From: Spirosoma profusum
GTDB lineage: Bacteria; Bacteroidota; Bacteroidia; Cytophagales; Spirosomataceae
NCBI RefSeq assembly: GCF_014699005.1
Contig: NZ_JACWZY010000004.1
Coordinates: 1-64,000 of the forward strand
Direction: 5' to 3'
DNA length: 64,000 nucleotides
Shown here: piece after piece, positions 22,407 through 31,222 of the stretch
Numbering within the stretch: the first letter of the stretch is position 1
Layout: every line of letters starts with the position of its first letter
The notes under the pieces: model-generated
Told to the model about the DNA's origin: nothing
Database searches by the model: none
The model's input: the letters and a program-made list of their open reading frames with translations, nothing else
Made by a program: the position numbers and the translations under genes

Positions 22407-23142
22407 AATCACATAAGGATACCACCGCAATAACGCCTGATACGTGAACTGCTTCGGCCAGTGAATAAGCGATAAAAGGCATTAGCAACGTAAGACTGAT
22501 CGCCACCAGATTATTCTTAGGGATTCGTTTCAGAATAAACCCGACAATTCTCACCAGCACTACCCCCACCACGATTCCCCCGGCGATCAAGCCAATAAAC
22601 TGCAACCCCGCTTTCCAGAAAACAAACGACCTACCAGCCACAGCCGCTACTGAAAGGCGGTAAGCAATCAGTCCAGACGCGTCGTTGATGAGGCTCTCCC
22701 CTTCCAGAATGGTCAGTGTTTTGTGCGACAAGCCAAGCCCTTTGGTGATGCTCATGGCGGCCACCGCATCCGTAGCCGACAAAATTGATCCGAGTACGAA
22801 AGCTAGTGGCCAGGTCATGCCCGGAATTAAAAAATAGGCCAGTACGGCAATACCAACCGTCGTAATAAACACCAGTGCAAAGGCCAATCCGGAAATCGTA
22901 CTCATATTAGTCCTGAATTCGGTCATTGAAATATTATAGGCTGCATCGTAGAGCATTGGCGGCAAAAAAATCAGGAAAACAATCTCAGGATCAAGCTCGA
23001 TTTTGGGCGTTCCTGGAATAAAACCTACAGCAATACCAGCCGTTATCAGCAGAATTGGATACGGGAGCTTGATTTTATCGGCCACCGCCGACAAGCCAAT
23101 CATCACGGCCAATAGGAACAAAACGATGCTGTAATTTTCCAT
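22390..23142 (-). pseudogene. CPA1 Na+/H+ antiporter, C-terminal half missing
   Basis: The 250-residue frame from MENYSIVLFLLAVMIGL matches the first half of CPA1 (NhaP/NHE-like) antiporters: FLIFLPPMLYDAAYN, GSILSATDAVAAMS and ILEGESLINDASGLI. Similarity ends at VHVSGVIAVVS, where a normal protein such as the 532-residue paralogue at 26516-28114 continues with about six more helices. Here the frame ends eight codons later in unrelated AT-rich DNA (junction about 22408-22412). Half the transmembrane domain is lost, so exchange activity is very unlikely. The upstream frame to 23307 has no family similarity. The break coincides with the edge of the island at 21200-22410. Confidence 0.82.
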
Positions 23143-23442
23143 AGAAAGACGAACTAATTTACAGTCTTGTAGCCTCGTATGAAGGATGCGACAAGTGAAA
23201 CTCGGTGCAAAAATGACAGTTTGTCGGGAATGTAAGGCAACAACTACGGTAGTAAACATTGAGCGATAACGTAGCACCATCCTGTTGTGGGCAATTACGC
23301 TTAACAAACTTTAACAGCACGTACTGGGGCGTTCGGGCTTCTTTTTGCGTATTTTTGGACCGGTTTGGAGTGACCTGGTCTGGATTGACCCGACCTGAAT
23401 CGGCCGTACTTACACAAAAGCACTACGTTAATCTTCTATTGT
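23143..23442. other. divergent intergenic region with a probable promoter
   Basis: The region between the truncated antiporter and the GT117 gene has no ORF. TATTTTTG at 23350-23357 on the plus strand fits the -7 element, 86 bases before the GT117 start. No -33 box at standard spacing was seen. Confidence 0.4.
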
Positions 23443-26400
23443 ATGCAATCATTTAAACGCCTGAACACCATTGCGGGCTGGGTTGTTTTCGTCATCGCGC
23501 TCTTTACGTACGCGAGCACCGTTGAGCGAACCGCCAGCTTCTGGGATTGTGGCGAGTTCATTGCGTGTTCGTTTAAATTACAGGTTCCGCACCCACCCGG
23601 TGCCCCTTTTTTCCTGCTTTTAGGACGTATTTTCTCCATGTTCTCGTTTGGTGATCTGACCAACGTAGCGTATTGGGTCAATATGGGGTCGGTGCTGGCG
23701 AGTGCGTTTACTATCGCCTTTCTGTTCTGGACCATCACCATGCTGGCTCAGAAGTTGTTAGGTAAGTCAGAAAGTGAGTACAGCTTCGGCGATACGTTGC
23801 TGCTTCTGGGAACCAGTGCTGTTGGCGCACTAACTTACACCTTCTCCGATACGTTCTGGTTCTCGGCGGTCGAGGCAGAAGTTTATGGCATGTCGTCATT
23901 TTTTACGGCCATTGTCGTGTGGGCAGCTTTCAAGTGGGAACGTATCGAAAATCAGGCAGCCGCCAATCGCTGGCTCATTTTGATCGCTTATCTGACGGGC
24001 TTATCCATTGGCGTTCACTTACTTAACCTCGTTACGTTGCCGGCGCTGGCTTTAATCTATTATTTCAAGAAACAGTCGAAACCAACCTTTTGGGGTGGTG
24101 TAATTGCTGCTGGTATCGGGCTGGTTATTCTGGCTATTATCAACGCTGGTATTATTCCCGGATTACCGGGTATGGCCTTTGCCGTTGAACGTTTCTTCGT
24201 CAATACGTTGGGGATGCCATTCAACACAGGCGTAATTATCTTCACCGTTGTCTTCCTGGGCGCAATTGTTTACGGAGTTATCTGGTCGACACGTACCAAT
24301 CGGGTTGTCTGGAATACGTCGCTGCTATCGCTGGCGTTTGTGTTGATCGGGTACGCATCATATATGCAGGTGCTGGTACGTGCCGATTTTAACCCGCCGA
24401 TCAACGAAAACGATCCGAGCGATGCGCTGAACTTCTTATCGTATTTGCGTCGGGAACAATATGGCAGCCGTTCGCTGCTGTATGGTCCCGTTTTCACCTC
24501 GCGCCCTATCGATCAGAAACAGGGAGCTGCTATCTGGAAAAAAGAGGGTAACAAATACGTAGTGTTCGATCACCAGCCTGAATACGTCTACGCACCAGGC
24601 GATGAAATGTTGTTTCCTCGGGTATACAGCAGTCAGCAGAACCACCCGGCTTTGTATCGTCAGATGCTGGGGCTAGCCGAAGGGCAGAAGCCAACGATGG
24701 GTGATAACATTAAGTTTTTGTTTAGCTATCAGTTGGGACACATGTGGTGGCGCTACCTGATGTGGAACTTCGCCGGTCGTGAGAGCGACGAAGAGGGCGC
24801 AGGCTACCTCCTCCCCTGGTCGTCAGACAACGGCGTTCCTGACTTGCTGAAGAACAACAAGGCTCGTGACAATTTCTATATGCTACCTTTTGCGCTGGGA
24901 TTATTTGGGATTGCGTTCCAATATTTCCGGCGTCGGCGCGATTTCCTGATTGTGGGATTGCTATTTCTGTTTACCGGTATCGCGCTGCAAGTCTTCCTGA
25001 ACTCACCCCCGTCTGAACCCCGCGAACGGGATTACATCTACGTGGGTTCGTTCTATTTCTTTGCTATCTGGCTGGGTCTGGGCGTTATGGCGCTGGCCGA
25101 AGGTTTGCGGACGTACCTTAAAGCAGACGTAGCACGTAATGGTCTGGTAGCTGGACTTTGCCTGCTGGTGCCGGTGATGATGGGCGCGAAAAGCTGGGAT
25201 AATCACAACCGCGACAATCGCTACCAATCTGTCGACTTTGCGAAGAATTTGCTCAACTCCTGTGCCCCCAATGCCGTGCTCTTTACCGGTGGTGATAACG
25301 ATACGTTCCCACTTTGGTACGTTCAGGAAGTAGAAGGTTTCCGACGTGATGTGCGCGTGTGTAACCTGAGTCTGTTGGGTACGGAATGGTATATCCAGCA
25401 GATGAAACGTAAAACGTATGAGTCGGAAGCGTTGCCGATTTCGCTGGAGTTCGACAATTTCAACAAAGGCAAAAATGATATTGTGCCGTTCTACGAAGTG
25501 CCGGGTGTTAAAAATGGTATCGATCTCAAGCAGTACATCAACCTGATCAAAACGAACAATCCGGCTGTGCAGGTGCCCCTGACCAGTGGCGATATGACCA
25601 GCATACTGCCATCGTCGGTGCTGTTCCTGCCCATTGATAAAGCGTCGGTCGATAAGGCGAATTTTGTGCCGCCCATGCTACGTCCGTTGATGAAAGATAC
25701 GTTGCAGTGGACCATCGGGAAGAAAGATCTTTACAAGCCCGACCTGATCATGCTCGATATTATTGCCACTAACAACTGGCAACGGCCGATTTACTTCTCG
25801 AGCACACTGGCCAGCGATAATTATCTGAGTCTGAAGAATTATATGCAACTGGAAGGCTACGCTTATCGGTTGATGCCGGTGGCCGTACCGGGTGCAACGG
25901 ATGGCTACGTTAATTCTGATATTATGTTCACGAACATGACGAAGAAAACGTTCTGGCGCGAGTTCGACAACCCGGATGTGTATTATGACGAAACCTACAA
26001 AGGGCCACCGGTTATTTCGGCACGTATCGCGTTCTTCCGATTAGCCGACCAGTTTATTCGTGAAGGCAACAAAGCAAAAGCTCGTGAAGTACTTGATTAC
26101 TCCTTGAAGGTAATTCCCGACAAGAGCATTCCGTACGACCAGATTTCGTCGAACTACGTCCGGTTCCTCTTCGAAGTGGGCGACACTAAAAAAGCGCTCG
26201 AAATTGCCGATACAATGGCAACCCGCGCCGACCAGAATCTGACATACGATAAGAGCAGCAGTGGCAACCGCTTCGGCAGTCCAGACTCGGATTTATATAT
26301 TCTGCAAACTATCGTAGAAGCCTGTAAAGAAGCCAAACAGACGGCAGCCGCTAATAAATACGACGCTATTTTCCAGAAGCATATTAACGCATTCGGTTGA
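23443..26400 (+). CDS. DUF2723 / glycosyltransferase family 117 membrane protein
   Basis: 985 residues. The N-terminal part carries the DUF2723 signature: after the first helix (IAGWVVFVIALFTYASTVE) come TASFWDCGEFIACSFKLQVPHPPGAPFFLLLGRIFSMF (about residues 29-67), with the acidic pair DCGE expected in an O-mannosyltransferase-type active site. About a dozen membrane helices follow to about residue 570, including a PSEPRERDYIYVGSFYFFAIWLGLG stretch. A large soluble C-terminal part (residues 590-985) holds GGDNDTFPLWYVQEVEG and a TPR-like end (AREVLDYSLKVIPD). The family is assigned to inner-membrane protein O-glycosylation from lipid-linked sugars. The gene stands alone, ending in a long inverted repeat. 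Confidence 0.92.
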   Translation: MQSFKRLNTIAGWVVFVIALFTYASTVERTASFWDCGEFIACSFKLQVPHPPGAPFFLLLGRIFSMFSFGDLTNVAYWVNMGSVLASAFTIAFLFWTITMLAQKLLGKSESEYSFGDTLLLLGTSAVGALTYTFSDTFWFSAVEAEVYGMSSFFTAIVVWAAFKWERIENQAAANRWLILIAYLTGLSIGVHLLNLVTLPALALIYYFKKQSKPTFWGGVIAAGIGLVILAIINAGIIPGLPGMAFAVERFFVNTLGMPFNTGVIIFTVVFLGAIVYGVIWSTRTNRVVWNTSLLSLAFVLIGYASYMQVLVRADFNPPINENDPSDALNFLSYLRREQYGSRSLLYGPVFTSRPIDQKQGAAIWKKEGNKYVVFDHQPEYVYAPGDEMLFPRVYSSQQNHPALYRQMLGLAEGQKPTMGDNIKFLFSYQLGHMWWRYLMWNFAGRESDEEGAGYLLPWSSDNGVPDLLKNNKARDNFYMLPFALGLFGIAFQYFRRRRDFLIVGLLFLFTGIALQVFLNSPPSEPRERDYIYVGSFYFFAIWLGLGVMALAEGLRTYLKADVARNGLVAGLCLLVPVMMGAKSWDNHNRDNRYQSVDFAKNLLNSCAPNAVLFTGGDNDTFPLWYVQEVEGFRRDVRVCNLSLLGTEWYIQQMKRKTYESEALPISLEFDNFNKGKNDIVPFYEVPGVKNGIDLKQYINLIKTNNPAVQVPLTSGDMTSILPSSVLFLPIDKASVDKANFVPPMLRPLMKDTLQWTIGKKDLYKPDLIMLDIIATNNWQRPIYFSSTLASDNYLSLKNYMQLEGYAYRLMPVAVPGATDGYVNSDIMFTNMTKKTFWREFDNPDVYYDETYKGPPVISARIAFFRLADQFIREGNKAKAREVLDYSLKVIPDKSIPYDQISSNYVRFLFEVGDTKKALEIADTMATRADQNLTYDKSSSGNRFGSPDSDLYILQTIVEACKEAKQTAAANKYDAIFQKHINAFG

Positions 26401-26404
26401 TTTT

Positions 26405-26513
26405 AGGCAGTTAAAAGTTGAAGGGTTGTAAGGTTTTAAAATTGGCTGGCGCGAAAGCAATTCACGCGCCAGTCAATTTTAAAACCTTACAACCCTTCAA
26501 CTTTTAACTGCCT
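26405..26513. terminator. long inverted repeat (about 49-bp stem) between convergent genes
   Basis: Bases 26405-26444 are an exact reverse complement of 26474-26513; the stem continues inward with a G-T pair and CTGGCGCG/CGCGCCAG, leaving an 11-base loop. The stem is far longer than termination needs. It fills the gap between the GT117 gene and the convergent antiporter gene, and its outer end is flanked by a T run on each side. Confidence 0.85.
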
Positions 26514-26515
26514 TT

Positions 26516-28114
26516 TTAATGAATTGGGTGGTTGAATTTTTCTTCTTCTAAATCAATCCGGGCTTCCTCTTTTCGGATTACTTCGTCGTCAAATTCCTGC
26601 TTTCTACGAAAATGCTGCAATGCAGTCCGTTTCACACCTAAAATGTCGGCTCTTATCTGATTGTATTGCGCCAGAATTTCACCATCACTTTCGATTGACT
26701 CCAGATGTCGTGATGTCTGGCGTAAATCACTCTCAATCCGGCTCTTCATATCCCCAACTAATTCATTCGTTCTGATTTCCTTATCATACTTTTCCTGGAG
26801 ATGATTCAAGGCAGCTTTCTGTAATTTCAGACGTATTCTGGTTTCCTGTTCCTCTTCCGGTATCTGCTCATCGGGGTCTCGAAAGTTTACCAGCCGAATC
26901 ACATAGGGCAAGGTTAGTCCCTGAAACACCAGCGTAACAAGGATTACTATAAATGTAATGAACAGAATCAGATTACGGTGGGGAAAAGCTTCGCCGTTTT
27001 TGAGCGTAAGCGGAACAGCCAGCGCCGACGCCAGCGATACAACACCACGCATACCCGCCCAACCTAACACAACAGGTGCCCTCCATCCAACATTTCGACG
27101 AGCCACGGTAATGTATTTACCAATAAACTGCGTGAATACTGCCGAAAACATTGAAAAGGCCATTCGGGTAACAATAAGCACTGCCGTTATGAGCAAAGCA
27201 TACAAAATGGCGTCAGTTTTAGAATAGCCATCCAGTCCATTCATAATCACCGGCAATTCCAGTCCAATCAGGATAAATACGAGTCCATTTAACGCAAAAA
27301 CGACGGTTGCCCACATGCCCGTTCCCTGAATTCGTGAACTGTGGTTGAGAATAACATGACTTTGGTTGGAAAGAAACAGGCCGCCACTGACAACGGCCAT
27401 CACCCCAGATACGTCAAACTCTTCGGCCGCCAGATACATGATATAAGGCGCCATAAATGTCAGCAGGATACTGATTCGGGTTGATGTAGGTAGCCAACGG
27501 TGGATGGCATAAAAAACGCAGGCAACGGCCAACCCGACTACTACGCCCATCACCGTAACCATTAAAAAACTAAGGGACGCTTCCTGCCAAACGAATGAAC
27601 CCGACATAACGGCAGCCACTGCGAACCGGAACACAACCAGGCTTGCGGCATCGTTAACTAGACTTTCGCCTTCCAGAATGCTGATGGCGCCTTTCGATAC
27701 GTTAACCCCCTTCAGCACCGACGTAGCAGCAACGGCGTCGGGGGGCGAAACAATGCCACCTAGTACAAATCCGAGTGCGAGTGTAAAGCCAGGCATTACC
27801 GCACTCGATACGTAAGCGACAGCAGATGCGGTAACGATAACCAAACCAAAGGCCAGAACTACAATGATACGTCGCCATCGCCAGAATTCCTTCCAGGATG
27901 TAAACCAGGCGGCTTCGTACAACAATGGCGGTAAAAATATCAGGAAGATAAGTTCGGGATCTACCTCGATTTTGGGTATTCCCGGAACCAGGCTAATCGC
28001 TAAACCGCTTACCACTAAGAAAATAGGCGTTGGAATACGTAATCTCTGGCCTATCATTACCAGAAGCGAGACAATCAGCATCAAAGACAGGCAAAGAAGC
28101 AGAGTTTGGTGCAT
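26516..28114 (-). CDS. Na+/H+ antiporter, CPA1 family
   Basis: 532 residues: about twelve membrane helices to residue 410, then a charged cytoplasmic tail of about 120 residues with coiled-coil character (LQKAALNHLQEKYDKEIRTNEL, ESDLRQTSRHLESIESDGEILAQYNQIR). Family marks are FLIFLPPLLYEAAW, GGIVSPPDAVAATSVL, ILEGESLVNDAASLV (the ND pair of the ion site) and WAGMRGVVSLASALA. It exchanges Na+ or K+ for H+ at the inner membrane for pH and salt balance. It is the intact relative of the broken copy at 22390-23142, about 3.5 kb away, on the same strand, with the GT117 gene between them. Confidence 0.94.
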   Translation of the reverse strand: MHQTLLLCLSLMLIVSLLVMIGQRLRIPTPIFLVVSGLAISLVPGIPKIEVDPELIFLIFLPPLLYEAAWFTSWKEFWRWRRIIVVLAFGLVIVTASAVAYVSSAVMPGFTLALGFVLGGIVSPPDAVAATSVLKGVNVSKGAISILEGESLVNDAASLVVFRFAVAAVMSGSFVWQEASLSFLMVTVMGVVVGLAVACVFYAIHRWLPTSTRISILLTFMAPYIMYLAAEEFDVSGVMAVVSGGLFLSNQSHVILNHSSRIQGTGMWATVVFALNGLVFILIGLELPVIMNGLDGYSKTDAILYALLITAVLIVTRMAFSMFSAVFTQFIGKYITVARRNVGWRAPVVLGWAGMRGVVSLASALAVPLTLKNGEAFPHRNLILFITFIVILVTLVFQGLTLPYVIRLVNFRDPDEQIPEEEQETRIRLKLQKAALNHLQEKYDKEIRTNELVGDMKSRIESDLRQTSRHLESIESDGEILAQYNQIRADILGVKRTALQHFRRKQEFDDEVIRKEEARIDLEEEKFNHPIH

Positions 28115-28289
28115 AAGTGAGCTGAAACAGTGGTGAGCGAAATTACGTAGCGAAGCCAGTTTTCCAATTCAGTTTCTGCTAACTACTCAATTATGACGTA
28201 GTACAAATAACGCATCTCTGTTTTTAGTAAAGCTTACTTCAATTATCAGCCGAGCATTATCCATCACTACGTTGGCGCTATTATAAAGT

Positions 28290-28330
28290 CGCAGGCCCAT
28301 TCCAATTCCTAGAATCGGGATGGGCCTGCG
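28290..28330 (-). terminator. hairpin after the SGNH hydrolase gene
   Basis: CGCAGGCCCAT (28290-28300) pairs with ATGGGCCTGCG (28320-28330), extended by three more pairs, with a 13-base loop. On the minus strand only a weak T-rich stretch follows. The rest of 28115-28289 holds no recognisable feature. Confidence 0.6.
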
Positions 28331-28345
28331 TAAATTTCTGTAGGT

Positions 28346-29527
28346 TTATCGGGTGGTCTGTGATACGTAGTATTTAGCATGAAAATACGGGCCCAAATCT
28401 TCCGATACTATCTCGCTTACCTTACCGGCACCTGCCTCTGTAAAGTGCATATCGTCGTAAAAATATTCGCTGCTCTTCGGCATCTTTCGGGCCAAATCAA
28501 TCAAATGTACGTGCTGGTCAGCCGCTAGGGCTCTGGTTACGTCGTTATATGATTCAAGACGTTTCCAGAATAATTCTCCATTTTCGCGTTCATTCACTCG
28601 AAATTTAGCAAGATCGGTATGGCTAACAGGGTCATTACCAAATCCAACTAGTAGCGGCTGTGTAATCAGGATGGGCTCGATTCCTTTCTGACGGCACGTA
28701 CTGACCAGCTTCATCACCCGTTCGCGATACGCTGGCAGAAAGGGTTTCACCTGTGCCAGTTCTTTCTGCATGTCGGTTGGTGCTATGGCTAACGTATCAC
28801 TGGGATGCACTGCCCGGTAAATGTTGTCGTGAAAATTCAGTTTCTGGGTGGTAATGCCCCGGCTCACCAGTCGAATTAATCCTACAACTTCGCTGTTCTG
28901 TGCGATGGTACGTCCCAGATTTTTCCACCAGGCGTCGCCCAAATCGACGTAGGTATTTTTCAGCATCGTATTATCGAAACCATCCATTTTGTCTTTGCCC
29001 ACATCGTTGATTCCAATTAAAAATAGAATCACGTTTGGATGAAGTTTAATCAGGTAATCATCAAGCAATACCTGATGGCCAAACGTTGAATGTCCATTTA
29101 GTCCAGCGTTATTAACCCATAGATCAGGCACTTGGGAGTGGATGCGTTGCGACATGCGAGCTGGCCAGTCAGTCCCATCACCCAGAAAGAAACATTCGGT
29201 TGTACTGCCGCCAACGGTTAATACGGTCAGGTGCTTCGACCAGTCTTTAGGCGGTTCTTCGCCCCTAAAACCAAGCGAATTTTTTGTATGAATAGCTTTC
29301 CGGTCAACAGAGGGTAACCCGTCCATTGTTAGCTCATACGTTTTACTGACGGGTAGGATTATTTTTTCATTTTTAATCCTGGGATTCAATGGGTTATATA
29401 TACGAAGGCAAACTTCCAGTAGAATAGCCACAACAACGGCCAGATATAACACGTACAGCCCACGGCGCAGAACTAACCGCAGAAAATTATGGCCCGAATA
29501 ATTCTGTATACGCGCCAGCTTAAGCAT
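28346..29527 (-). CDS. membrane-anchored SGNH/GDSL-family hydrolase
   Basis: 393 residues from MLKLARIQNYSGH; ten more if the ATG at 29557 is used. An N-terminal membrane helix at about residues 23-43 (GLYVLYLAVVVAILLEVCL) anchors the catalytic domain, which should face the periplasm. SGNH blocks are all present: block I TVGGSTTECF with the nucleophile serine, block II NNAGLNGHST, block III FLIGINDVG with the asparagine, and block V DDMHFTEAG with the Asp-x-x-His pair near residue 360. Relatives remove acetyl or acyl groups from polysaccharides or lipids; the substrate is not known. It is a single transcription unit. Confidence 0.87.
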   Translation of the reverse strand: MLKLARIQNYSGHNFLRLVLRRGLYVLYLAVVVAILLEVCLRIYNPLNPRIKNEKIILPVSKTYELTMDGLPSVDRKAIHTKNSLGFRGEEPPKDWSKHLTVLTVGGSTTECFFLGDGTDWPARMSQRIHSQVPDLWVNNAGLNGHSTFGHQVLLDDYLIKLHPNVILFLIGINDVGKDKMDGFDNTMLKNTYVDLGDAWWKNLGRTIAQNSEVVGLIRLVSRGITTQKLNFHDNIYRAVHPSDTLAIAPTDMQKELAQVKPFLPAYRERVMKLVSTCRQKGIEPILITQPLLVGFGNDPVSHTDLAKFRVNERENGELFWKRLESYNDVTRALAADQHVHLIDLARKMPKSSEYFYDDMHFTEAGAGKVSEIVSEDLGPYFHAKYYVSQTTR

Positions 29528-29557
29528 ACATAATCTGTTAAAGAAATTATTGGACAA

Positions 29558-29849
29558 TTATAGGCAAACCACATGTCTTAACGACAATTAATCCTAAAAA
29601 TTATCTAGTTAAGCAACGAATTTATGTCTAGGTTACTCTCAACTATAAAATAGATCTTAATTCAATTTAGGTCATTTTAATACCATAAGCCACTTGTAAT
29701 AATAGATTAGTTAACTGTAAAAGGCCCATATTCTCATTTATCACCACTACATAAAACCTGTTCAGGGATATAGGGTATTTATTGAGCCATTACATTGTGC
29801 TTTCTATGGCATGTGTGGCGTATTTTTTCACTCAACGTTATTCAACTCA
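29558..29849. other. AT-rich divergent intergenic region
   Basis: About 290 bp between the SGNH hydrolase and the sugar dehydrogenase-like gene. It is AT-rich with no TACGT/ACGTA words and no ORF, tRNA or hairpin of note. It presumably contains both promoters, but no box could be assigned with confidence. Confidence 0.45.
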
Positions 29850-31076
29850 ATGAAAAATCTACGAATAACGGCCTTTCTATCGGTCGTCGTTGCTACGTTA
29901 TTGCTAGTCTCCTGCAAGAAGGATGACATTCTGGAAATCAATATTCCAGAAACAAATAAGAATCCTACTACGTCGGGAATTCAGGGGAATGTTTTTGAAC
30001 CGGCTCTGGTAGAAGCCACCGACGCCCGAATCGCCCTACTAAAAGTGCCCTCTGGTTTTACCATTCGGAAATATGCTGATCAGCTTGGCAAACCGCGTAT
30101 GCTGGCTGTTGGTACGTCGGGTAATGTATACGTAACAGACCGGGCCGCTGGAATAGTAACGCTTTTGCAGGATACCAATAACGATGGGAAATCTGACACA
30201 AAGCGAGTCGTCGCCACCATCAAAGATGTTCATGGGATAACCATTTATGCTGGTAAAATGTATCTGGTAGCGATTCGTGAGGTTTACAGGACTGATATAA
30301 ACGCCGATGGTACGTTGGGACAGCCTCAAATGCTGATTAACAACCTACCCGATGGCGGTCAGCACCCTAATCGTACTATTGGTTTCGGTCCGGATGGGCT
30401 CATGTACATTACGGTTGGAAGTACCTGCAATGCCTGTGCTGAACCAAACCCCGAACACGCGACAATACTACGTGCCAATCCAGACGGTACAGGTCGCAAA
30501 ATTTTCGCCAAAGGACTACGTAACACCATCGGTTTTGGCTGGCATCCACAAACCAAAGAACTCTATGGTTTCGACCACGGAATTGACTGGTTGGGCGATG
30601 AACAACAATCAGAAGAGCTGAACATCATTAAGGAAGGCGCTTTTTACGGCTGGCCTTATATCTACGGAGACGGCAACTACAACCCGCATCCACGTCCGAT
30701 GGGAGACACTACGTATGCTCAGATTCTGGCTAAAACCACACTGCCCGTATTTCAGTATGACCCTCACGCGGCTCCGTTAGGTATGATTTTTTATACCAGT
30801 ACCGGAGCAACCGGCAGCTTTCCGGCAGAGTACCAAAACGATGCATTCGTTACTATGCGAGGCTCATGGAACCGGACGCAACCTTCTGGTTATAAAGTGA
30901 TACGTGTCCATTTTGAAAACAACAAACCCGTTCGGGCAGAGGATTTTGTATCGGGCTTTCTGGTAGACAACAACCAGGCTCAGTTTGGCCGCCCGGTCGG
31001 CATCGCTACGTTGCCCGATGGATCGTTAATTTTCACTGACGATACAAACGGGGTTATTTACCGGGTGAGCCGGTAG
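29850..31076 (+). CDS. PQQ-dependent sugar (sorbosone) dehydrogenase-like lipoprotein
   Basis: 408 residues from MKNLRITAFLSVVV, with a lipoprotein signal (core VVATLLLV, lipobox VSCKK). The mature protein is a six-bladed beta-propeller of the soluble quinoprotein glucose/sorbosone dehydrogenase type: PSGFTIRKYADQLGKPRMLAVG, GNVYVTDRAAG, NNDGKSD, PNRTIGFGPDGLMYITVGS, GLRNTIGFGWHPQTKELYGFDHGIDWLGDEQ, AFYGWPYIYGDG and FGRPVGIATLPDGSLIFTDD. It would oxidise a sugar or sugar derivative in the periplasm with PQQ, although PQQ synthesis genes are not in the window and some family members have lost activity. An upstream ATG at 29811 is less likely, giving no better signal. Confidence 0.88.
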   Translation: MKNLRITAFLSVVVATLLLVSCKKDDILEINIPETNKNPTTSGIQGNVFEPALVEATDARIALLKVPSGFTIRKYADQLGKPRMLAVGTSGNVYVTDRAAGIVTLLQDTNNDGKSDTKRVVATIKDVHGITIYAGKMYLVAIREVYRTDINADGTLGQPQMLINNLPDGGQHPNRTIGFGPDGLMYITVGSTCNACAEPNPEHATILRANPDGTGRKIFAKGLRNTIGFGWHPQTKELYGFDHGIDWLGDEQQSEELNIIKEGAFYGWPYIYGDGNYNPHPRPMGDTTYAQILAKTTLPVFQYDPHAAPLGMIFYTSTGATGSFPAEYQNDAFVTMRGSWNRTQPSGYKVIRVHFENNKPVRAEDFVSGFLVDNNQAQFGRPVGIATLPDGSLIFTDDTNGVIYRVSR

Positions 31077-31127
31077 GGAATTCGTTTATTGTTTTATTTC
31101 AAACTCAATCAACAAAACTACTTCAAG

Positions 31128-31162
31128 AAAAAGCCCCTACCGTCACCGATAGGGGCTTTTTT
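31128..31162. terminator. bidirectional terminator between the dehydrogenase-like gene and dnaK
   Basis: AAAAAGCCCCTA (31128-31139) pairs with TAGGGGCTTTTTT (31150-31162), with a 10-base loop, giving A and T tracts on both sides. The genes on either side converge on it. Confidence 0.9.
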
Positions 31163-31222
31163 ACAAAATCTGTCTAATCCTTAAATCCGTTAAATCCGGG
31201 CCGCGTCGGCGGTCCGATCAGA

